64,000 bases of DNA from Psoroptes ovis. Its lineage: Eukaryota > Arthropoda > Arachnida > Sarcoptiformes > Psoroptidae. A program made the translations under genes and the position numbers. Shown here piece by piece: positions 55,201-64,000 of this stretch (position 1 is its first letter; each line of letters starts with the position of its first letter). The notes below the pieces were generated by a model. The model saw only the letters and a list, made by a program, of their open reading frames with translations, had not been told where the DNA came from and did not search any database. The stretch covers positions 1,178,001 through 1,242,000 of the forward strand of contig PQWQ01000015.1 in assembly GCA_002943765.1 (NCBI GenBank), in the 5' to 3' direction.

Positions 55201-56090
55201 AATATTCAGTGTCAAAGAAAAAAAATTGAGAAAAAATCAAAGAAATCAAAGCTAAACTTGGTTATTGAATACAATCACAATGATGATAACAGCATCAAAA
55301 AACACCAATAGCAAATGGCGAAAAACAAGCGAAAAATTAATCAAATGAATTTTTTTTTCTCAAAGTAACAAAAACTAAAACACTGCAGGTATTTCATATA
55401 AAAAAAGGATAGGCATTCTCGAATGAGAAATCAAAAATCTAAAAAAAATTAAAAATTTTCTGATAATCATCATTATTCATATACATTCTAATGTGTGTGT
55501 ATATCTCGTATAGATAAAAAGCTCATTTGAAGAACGGAAGAGAATCAAAATTCCTCAATGAATTTATGAATTAAAAAATAAAACATGTGAATGAACAGAA
55601 AGAAACAAAAAAAAATTAAACTACAATTAATTTATAACATATTTTATGCTATTTGCACACCTGTATGCATACTATGATGATGATGTGGTAAACAGAAATG
55701 TGTTATGGCCAGCAACAATGATCATCAATTCAATCTTTAATATAGAATTTTTGTGTAGGTGGCCATCTATTCACCAGACAATGTGTCAAATATTTTATTT
55801 TTTACTCATTTTTAATGTTTAAAAAAAATTTCAAAGTGAATTATGGCCATAATTTCGATATTTTGAATGCCTTGCACTGAGACAGGAGGAATATGATTGA
55901 AAATATTGATGTGTGAGAATGTGTTTGAATGTTCAATTAAATGTATTGGAATGATAAAATTTTTTAAAATTGTCTTAAGCAAATTATCAATTTATGAAAA
56001 ATAATTTTAAATGAATATTTTTAGTACAATTTATATTATATAATTCACAAATTAATGGTAAAATTTTTTTTTTTGATTTGAAAAATAACG

Positions 56091-56144
56091 AAATCATAAA
56101 ATCATTTCGTTTGTTTCAAACAAACGAAAAATTATTTATGATTT
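56091..56144. repeat. 54-bp hairpin-forming inverted repeat
   Basis: Outer arms AAATCATAAA (56091-56100) and TTTATGATTT (56135-56144) and inner arms TTTCGTTTGTTT (56105-56116) and AAACAAACGAAA (56118-56129) are each perfect. Only a 4/5-nt internal loop separates inner from outer stems. The turn is one base, so the folded loop would have to open a few pairs. Confidence 0.85.
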
Positions 56145-56820
56145 GATTCAATTTTTTTTCCTGCCAAGAGTTTTCAGCCATTTAAAATGTCTGATGCAAG
56201 TGAAATGATAAATCATTGAATCATTTTATTGAAAATTTGAAAAATTCATTAAATTTTTTTCATTAATTTTTCGTCAAATATTTCATCAATTGACATTGAA
56301 ATTTTGTTTTGGTTGATTTTTCAACGATTGAAAAATTAATCAAGAAAACACAACAACAACAACAGCAAAAATACATTCATTAATTTTCACCACAATTCAT
56401 TTGTATTGTTGTTGTTTGGTTGCTTTTATTTGTATATTTTTTGATTAATTAAAAAATTTTCTTAAATGAAAATTGCAATCATAGAAATAATCGAAAAAAA
56501 ACCTCTGCAAGTCGTCGATTGATTTGATGACTCAAACAACAATAGTTTTGGATGAAATTAAAAAGAAATTTCATTAAATTTGTTTTCTTCGAATAAACAA
56601 AACAAAACAAAAAACAATTAACGTACAAAAGTATTAATTGTTATTGTAGTTGTTGTCGTTTCGTAGCAGCTACGAATTTTGATTACCTTTTTGTTTGTTG
56701 TTCAAGAAAAAAAAAACAAATTTTCATTAATTTTACCCAGAAAACAAAGCATAATTAAAATAAATGTCAATTGACATCACTTGGAGAAAACCTTCAATTT
56801 GTAATAATATTCAATTTACT

Positions 56821-56842
56821 TGATAATCAAATTTGATTATCA
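56821..56842. repeat. perfect 22-bp palindrome
   Basis: TGATAATCAAA is followed directly by its exact reverse complement. Each half contains GATAATC, a GATA-type or homeodomain-type core. Confidence 0.9.
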
Positions 56843-59800
56843 CAAATACTGAGAAAGTAGTTAGTGCTTTAATTGAAAATAACGAAAAATTCGAGCGAAC
56901 GATGAAACTTGTGTTGATGATGAATCACACACACACATATATATAATATCAATCTAATAATTGAATAACCCATTGAAAACAAATGGTACATCAGTCATCA
57001 TCATCATCATCATCATCATTATTCTCATTAATTTGAATGACTTTTTACCAGTGAACTAATCTTGATTTTTTTATCCTTTATTAGTTTTCTAATTTCAAAA
57101 AAAAAAAAAAATCAAGTGAAAAAAATTTCCGTTTTAATTTCTTATTTCGGGTAAACGAAAGAAAAAAAAATGAACAAAATTACAAATTTATTTTAACAGT
57201 TTACAAAATTGGAAATTATATTCATCCACACAAACACAAACACACACATACAAACATACAAATGGTCAAATGACAATTGTTTTTTCTTCTGTTTTTTTTC
57301 AAAACATTTTAATTATTACCCATTTAATATTTGGTGTGCAACAAAAATACAAATAACTACAACCGAACAAACAAAACACATGCACATAAAAAAACAATTA
57401 CAAATATAATGATTATGATTATCGTTGTTGCTTGTTTCATGGTTGTACAAGTTATTTTATTTTTGTCATTTATTAACAGCCAACAACCAACCAACAACTA
57501 ATGAAAATGGTCATCATTAAATATCATTGAATTAACATGAAGTAAAATGTAAGAAAAAAAAATTATTGTGCCTGTTGGCACCACAAAAAAAATATACATT
57601 AGTCCGGTATTGTCAAACATGCTTGAACGATTTGAGACGACTAAATACTATGAAAACAAAAACCAACTAAATGTATTTAAAAAGAAAAAAAAATTAATTT
57701 CATTTTACAATTTTACAATTTTTTTTCTGTTGTCGACAATGGCATTGAATTTTTCATTATATATTTTTTTATTCGCAAATTTTTACTAATTATAATAATG
57801 ATATACACAAGCGCACATCCAAAACATAAACCATTGGTCAGTGGTTAATGATTTAGTGACTAAACAGCAACAACCAGAGAAAAATGATTAATCTGATATG
57901 TTGTTGTTCTGGTTGATAATAACTACATTTATGCAAATGTTTTCATAGAAAATTTAAAAAAAAAACCAAAAACTAAATTGAAATTAAAGTAAAAAATAAA
58001 GGAAAAATGATTGAAATGTAAAATTTTCTCGTTGAAATTAGATGAAATCTTTTTTTTTCGGTACAAAGTGAATCACACACTGTGTTTATGTTATTATTAG
58101 TTCATTCATTCAGTTATTATTATTATTATTATTAATATCATTCAATGTATGTAATATGTTTCATCATAGACAAATTTAATTCTAAAAGAAAGGAGAAGAA
58201 AAAATGAATAAAAAATAATTTAAATTTCAAAAAATTGATTAAAATTTTTTAATCGAAAAAATGAAAAAAAAATGAATGAATGAATGGTTAAAGATTAATT
58301 TTTTCACCATGTTGGTGTTGGTGCTAATAATAATAATGATAATATTCACATGGAATAATTTAACCATGAAATGAGTTAATTGAAAATTTTTTAATTTTGA
58401 AATTTTCATTTTTTGAAATTTAAAAAAAAATTTCAAATTAAAAATTAAAAGGTGTGAACGGCTTGAATCTTTACTTTTATATTATAATGAATCATGAAAA
58501 TAATCAAAATTAAAATGGAGAAAATAATCAAAATAATAATAATACAATCGATAATCAGATCAACAATGGATTTTTCAAAAAATTTATTTTCGAAAAATGT
58601 CAGAATTAGAAATGAGCTTAGATTAAAATTATTATTATTATCAGGGTTATTGTTATATTTTATTAATTTTCACATTTTCTGATTTTTTTTTATTTTAGAT
58701 CAATTTCATTATTATGATCAACATACATACACACAAACACAGTATCAGCAGGGGTAATTTTGATTCTGAATCACTGATTCACACCTGTGTTTGTTGTGTT
58801 TGATTTTTGGTTGGATTTTGTAAATTTCTTTTCATTTCATTTTTGATGAATTGAATATGAATTAAATACGCAGCCATGTACAAAATGGTCAAACATTTTT
58901 TTTATAGCCAATGTGACATTTGTGTGTTTGTATCGAAAAAAATGGTGTAAAGTAAGAAAAAAAATGATTGGGAAACAAATAAAAAATTAATACAATTAAT
59001 TCATTGAATGTATGTAAAACAACAATGTGTCACATATATATAAAATATGTGGATATTTACAAATAATAAAAATCAAATCAAATATGTTTAATAAAATGGA
59101 AAATAAGAAAAATTGGAGAAAATATTTTGTGTTTTTTTTTCAAAGAAAATTAAAGGTCAGCTTAAGACGAAGAAATTTGAAATAAACGAATCAGTGAATA
59201 AATGAATAAACAAACAAGCCAAGTGTTATTTGATTTTATATTAATTAACCTTTGAATTTTTTTGGTTAGTTTTCCAAACAAAGATTTTTCTTCATTTAGT
59301 ATATGTGGAAATAAATAAACAACAAAAGTCTTTGATTTTATTTTCTTTCAAAAAAAAAGTCGTAAAATGGTAGAATCATACGAGCATACACACTTAACAC
59401 ACAACTTTTACATTTAAATGTGACACATTTGACATATTTTTCCCAATTTTCTTTTCTTGTCGATAATCAAACATATTTTGACCCTATTATTTTCTCAAAA
59501 ATTTTTCAAAATTCAAAGTTGAATGTGACAATCCACATGCATTTGTCAAACAATTAAATTTGTAAAACAAAGTTGGATTGAAAATCGAGATTTTTTTCGA
59601 TTTTTTGAAATTGAAATTTTTGCTGAAAACAATTTAAAATTGAAATAATTAATTACAATCAATATTATAAATAAATCGAAATTGATATTTTTCAATTGTT
59701 TCTTTTCAATTTTGTTGAATGAACGAAATTGCAAACAAAATGAAATATAAATTTCATCAACCAATAAAAATGTCATTGGAAAATGAAAAAATTGGAACAT

Positions 59801-60678
59801 TTTGATCGGCAGCAAATTGATTTTGTTGTTTCAATTGTTTTTGATTAAAATTGAAATTTTGAAATAGAAATTGTTTGAATAAAAATAACTTCTTTTGTTT
59901 CTTGTTTTTTCACACAAATTCATTGAAGTTTAATCATTGTCTTTCAGTTATTTTTTAATTTTAATTATTTTTTTCCATTTCAACTTAATTAATTTCGATT
60001 GGATGATCATCATCATCGTCATTCTCATGTTTTGTATGTTTGTTCCTTTGTTCCAAGGATAATCAAAAGGTGTGTCTAACTTCAATTAAATTTGATCTAA
60101 TCATGTTGTATTTGCTGCTACTGCTGCTGTTGCTGCCGCTATGATTATCATTCAATTATTATAGTTGGAAAAATGATAATGATAATAATAATAATAAAAT
60201 AAATTAAAAACCAATTGATTAACAATTTTCGATGAAATTCAAGTCTTTTTTTTGGCTGTTCAATCATCAATTATTCAATCGTGTATTTTTGTATTGTTTT
60301 TTTGCATTAATTTAAATTTGCACGCATTTATTGGAACAAAAGAAGCAAAATTGAACGAAATGGAAATCAAATTTGGTCAAACAACAACAACAATAGCAAA
60401 TGATAATAACGGATTTTGAATAATACGTCGACGACTATTTCCCATCGACGACAGCTGAAAAGCATCAGCTGAATGAAGCATAAAATGAAATCAAATATTA
60501 TTAACAAAAAGCTGTCATGAAAATGGAAAACAAAAATTTCTGATGAGAACGGTAACAATCTGGTGAATTTGGTTCATTGTGTTTGTTCGTTTATGATTAA
60601 TTATAATAAAAATGGTAATTTTAAACAAAAAAAATAATTGAAAAATATTCAAAAGGTAACAGAGAGAGCAGCACCTAC

Positions 60679-60802
60679 CTGGACATGAATGATCATAGAA
60701 GTAATTCATGATTTTCTTGTTTTTTGTCGATTTTTTTTTCTTTTGATAATTTCAATCAAATGGATCGATCGATAAATAATGATGGTGTGTAATGATAATC
60801 AT
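60679..60802 (-). other. candidate 124-nt 5' exon
   Basis: On the minus strand a good acceptor (CAATCTATTTACAG, AG at 60804-60803) and a strong donor (TGTCCAG|GTAGGTG, GT at 60678-60677) bracket 124 nt. An ATG at 60709 opens ten codons (MNYFYDHSCP) up to the donor; the other frames are closed. It could be the most upstream visible 5' exon of the zfh2 transcription unit, with an upstream open frame, or part of another gene. This is a prediction from splice signals only. Confidence 0.35.
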
Positions 60803-63800
60803 CTGTAAATAGATTGAAATGAAATAAAATTGATATTAAAATCAATCAAAATACTTTGTAAAGCATACAACAACATGAATTGGATAGTTTTTTTCAAATC
60901 AATCAATCGACAGATTGATCGATTCAATTCAATTCATTATTTCATTTTTTGATTTTTGTAACACGAAATTGATACATTCAAGAAATGTTTTGATAATTTT
61001 AATCTTCATTGAATTTTACATCAACAATAAATGCTAAGATTGGCTTATGATGATGAAAATGGAATAATGATTCATAAAATTCAACTCAAAATTTTCAAAC
61101 AAATGCCATACATCTGATTCGATATCATTTAGAAAGCATAAATGACATTTAAACAATAATGAAAAACAAAAATGATTTTCTTCAACAAAAAAGAACAGGA
61201 AATCAAAACATAATAATGATTTTTAATTGAAAATCTTATTAAGTTTCTAATTTTTAATTTCTGGAGAATTAAAAGATTTTTTCTGCTCTGATTTTTGACA
61301 AACTTTCATTATTTGTATAGTTCATATTAAAAATTACACAAAAAACTATCGATTCATATTACAACGATAATTATCACCAAATTTAACAAAGAAGAAAAAT
61401 TTATAATTGTGATTGTAGTTTTTGTGTTCATAAACTCGTTTATTTTTATTTCATTTATTTTTAATATTTATTTATTTATCAACAAAATGAAATAATTATC
61501 AGATGAATCAAAATTAAAGTAGAATAAATTACATAATACGTCAGATAACATAAAAAAATATCATAAATTGAATGCATCTGATATTTATTTCGATTATTAT
61601 TATCATTATTAATTCGAATTAATAAACAACAACAATGAATGTTGAATGAAAATCAGATTAAAAATCATTATCATCATCATCCTAATAATCATCATTGAAA
61701 AAAGAAAGAAAATCATTTAATAATTGTCCAATTGTGTACGATTGAATTTGAAATTGAATTAAGGATTTTATTTTATTTTTCTTCTTTTTCTACAAATTAA
61801 TGATTAGAAATTGATGATGCTAGTGTGATGATCGATATTGCATGTACATGTTACAAAACAAGAGTTTTGTTTTGAATACCTTCATTTCAATTCGTTCATC
61901 CGATTCAAAACTAATCAATTTAATTTCAATTTAGAATTGTTATTATAAAATTCATGGAAAACATTGATAAATGGACATTGTTCAACTGAGTAATATTGAA
62001 TCAATCAATGGCATCAATTTTTGTTTTTCTTGAATAAATGAAAAATTTGAAATTATTATTTGAATTGATTAATGGCTTGTAAAAATTTTTAACAAATTAT
62101 TTTGAATATTTTCTGATAAATTTGAAAAATAAACAATTGTCAACTTTTGTATTTCATTGTTTTTCAATACAAAATTTCAAAATTTTTCTAAAAATTATTT
62201 AAAAATCAATTATCTTCACTGCCATTTAACCAATAATTTTAACCAAATTGATTGATATGGTTGTGATATAATAACAACAACAACAACAACGACAGCAGCA
62301 GCGGCAGATACCACCACCACCACCGCTGCCATCGTCATCATCATCATCATCGTCATATACATGCATTCATCAATAGAAAATCAATCGACTTTTTCAAATA
62401 ACGCATACGGATCCGTCAAGCATATCATCATCATCACTGACATCGTGAATATCATGTTTTTCATACAAACATATATACATGATGTTTGATCATTGTAAGA
62501 AAATGATCATCATTTTTTCTCATTTCAAAAGAGAGGTATTATTATTATTATCATTATTGCTATTATTATTACCATATAAAGACAATTGAAATTGATGTTT
62601 TTTTCTCTGTTTTGTTTCGAGAGAACAATTAAAATTCAATTGAAGAACAAAGGAAAAATTTTTTTTTTGGCAAATGCGAAATTCCACCATTCGTTTGTTG
62701 TATTTAAAAAAAATAAGAAGTAATTAAAACACTATTGGGTAATGGCTGTTTTTTGTTTTGTATGACTTTGCACAGGTCATCATCAATTCATCAACATTTT
62801 TTCTGATGTTTTTCATTGATTTCTTTGAACTGAAGAAAAAAAAACATAAATGTGATTGGCGGCTTGTGCTTTTTTTTGCCAATATGGTGCAAAGTTTGTT
62901 TGTTCATTTGATTATTTCGATTATTATTATTATTATCATTATTCGAGGCCACCACCACCACATAATAAAATACCTGACATTTTATTTCATTTCAGATCTC
63001 TAATATTCCATACATACTAAATACAACTTTCAAATATTTAATCGCGTTTCATTTGAATGCATTTAAATATTTTTTTAAATGTTTTAATATATGTTTGATT
63101 TGATTTAAAGATATATTTATAAATGAAAATGAAAAATTCATTCATTACATACAAATAAGACACACAAATTATTATCATTATTATTTTCTGGTAAGCGGTA
63201 CACATACACACAAATACACAATAATTTCAAAAACCTAGCATAAAGGCCTTGACCTGAAGATAATGTGGAAGAAGATGTGGATGGCTCGCTCGCTAGCTCG
63301 TTCAGTGAACATCGATCGATTGATCGTTTGGTTCGATTGATTTTATTGAACAAACAAAACAATAGAATAAAAATGAAATTATTTTTAATAATATTCAATT
63401 TGAAAATAGTTGGATTCAGTTTGAAGAACCATAAAAGAATAATTTTTTAAATGAAAATTCTTAATTAGCTCAAGTTTTTCATTGTGTTAATTAATCGATA
63501 TGAAATTTTTTAATTTTTCAAAGAAAATGTGATCAATCAATCAAACAATTCAACAAACGGAAAAAGAATGAACTTTTTGGAAGAAGAAATTCAAAAAAAA
63601 ATTTTGAAATTCTTAGCACTTGAAAAACTTGATTTCATTTCAGAAAAAAAAATGTTTTGGCGAGCCCAAAATGTCTTGCTGAGTATTTAATATTTGCTGA
63701 ATGTATTTTTTTGGTATATGAATGCATACACATTGAATTTCAATGTGTGCACACACACACACACATACATCTGGTTCTGGTTTTCAAAAAAAATTTTAGA

Positions 63801-64000
63801 AATTTTTTCATTTCTAATTTTCACATTTCAATTCAAATTGAATGATATTTCGAGGAAAAAAACCAAACGAAACGAAACTAAATAATCAACGCAAAACAAA
63901 GATCATAATTAAAGCACATGCATACACTCAAACACACACATACACCATCACCAGTAGTAATTAACAAGATTGGAATTATATTTGAATTCATAGAAATGAA
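60803..64000. other. non-coding stretch with a CpG-rich patch near the right end
   Basis: No gene is recognised. A compound triplet repeat lies at 62272-62353. At about 63240-63330 there is a locally GC/CpG-rich patch open on both strands, with frames of mixed composition (minus: RCSLNELASEPSTSSSTLSS; plus: MEEDVDGSLASSFSEH). A perfect inverted repeat with arms ACACATTGAA and TTCAATGTGT occupies 63728-63748. Confidence 0.5.
62272..62353. repeat. compound triplet repeat (AAC-CAG-ACC-ATC)
   Basis: Consecutive tracts of AAC, CAG/CGG, ACC and CAT/CGT triplets. It is not in a frame that looks like a protein. Confidence 0.85.

Larger units (their letters stand above)
51582..60678. other. AT-rich non-coding stretch, no gene seen
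   Basis: Only low-complexity frames are present. Landmarks are T29 at 52207-52235, (ATG)n at 53307-53324, the hairpin at 56091-56144, the palindrome at 56821-56842, (ATC)n at 56995-57020, a short frame at 57568-57690 with mixed composition, and a CTG tract near 60115-60137. Confidence 0.55.

Noticed and set aside
1..64000. CRISPR-like arrays, operons or bacterial genes
   Set aside because: No regularly spaced identical repeats with unique spacers and no compact prokaryotic gene order; the spliced ZFHX gene shows nuclear animal DNA.

Overview
The window is eukaryotic nuclear DNA from a very AT-rich arthropod. My best guess is an acariform (astigmatid) mite. Three things point that way: the one clear protein is an animal-type zinc-finger/homeobox factor full of Asn, Ser, Gln and Ala tracts; its internal intron is only 84 bp; and the non-coding DNA is packed with short (AATG)n, (ATG/CAT)n, (CAG)n and (CA)n repeats. 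The species assignment is inference and needs a database match.

Only one gene is solid. Positions 4176-8070 on the minus strand carry the 5' coding part of the ZFHX3/ZFHX4/zfh2 ortholog. Exon 1 (8070-5083, 996 codons) and exon 2 (4998-4176, 274 codons plus one base) join in frame across a GT-AG intron. Together they encode about 1,270 residues with the family's N-terminal zinc fingers. The gene continues past the left edge: exon 2 ends at a strong donor in phase 1, and no homeodomain or further zinc finger is readable in positions 1-4175, which therefore look like the start of a long intron.

To the right of the gene, 8071-64000 (about 56 kb) has no open frame that looks like a conserved protein. 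Four places on the minus strand (9372, 34872, 43662, 60679) have near-consensus splice donors, two of them (34872, 60679) with a good acceptor about 120 bp upstream. They fit short 5' untranslated exons of zfh2 or of a non-coding transcript, which would make most of the window its 5' introns and control region. Next to the 43662 candidate lies an unusual cluster of five TAGGAACTWT words.

Mobile-element traces are a 1.28 kb Tc1/mariner-like element (19239-20517) with 25-bp terminal inverted repeats, TA target duplication and a decayed helix-turn-helix frame, and a possible processed retroposon (about 51362-51581) with AATAAA followed by A27. Other items are long perfect palindromes (3505, 56091, 56821), a CpG-dense CACGTG/GCGTG block (21039), a 78-codon orphan frame (15418-15654) and many microsatellites. 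I recognised no rRNA, tRNA or CRISPR array.
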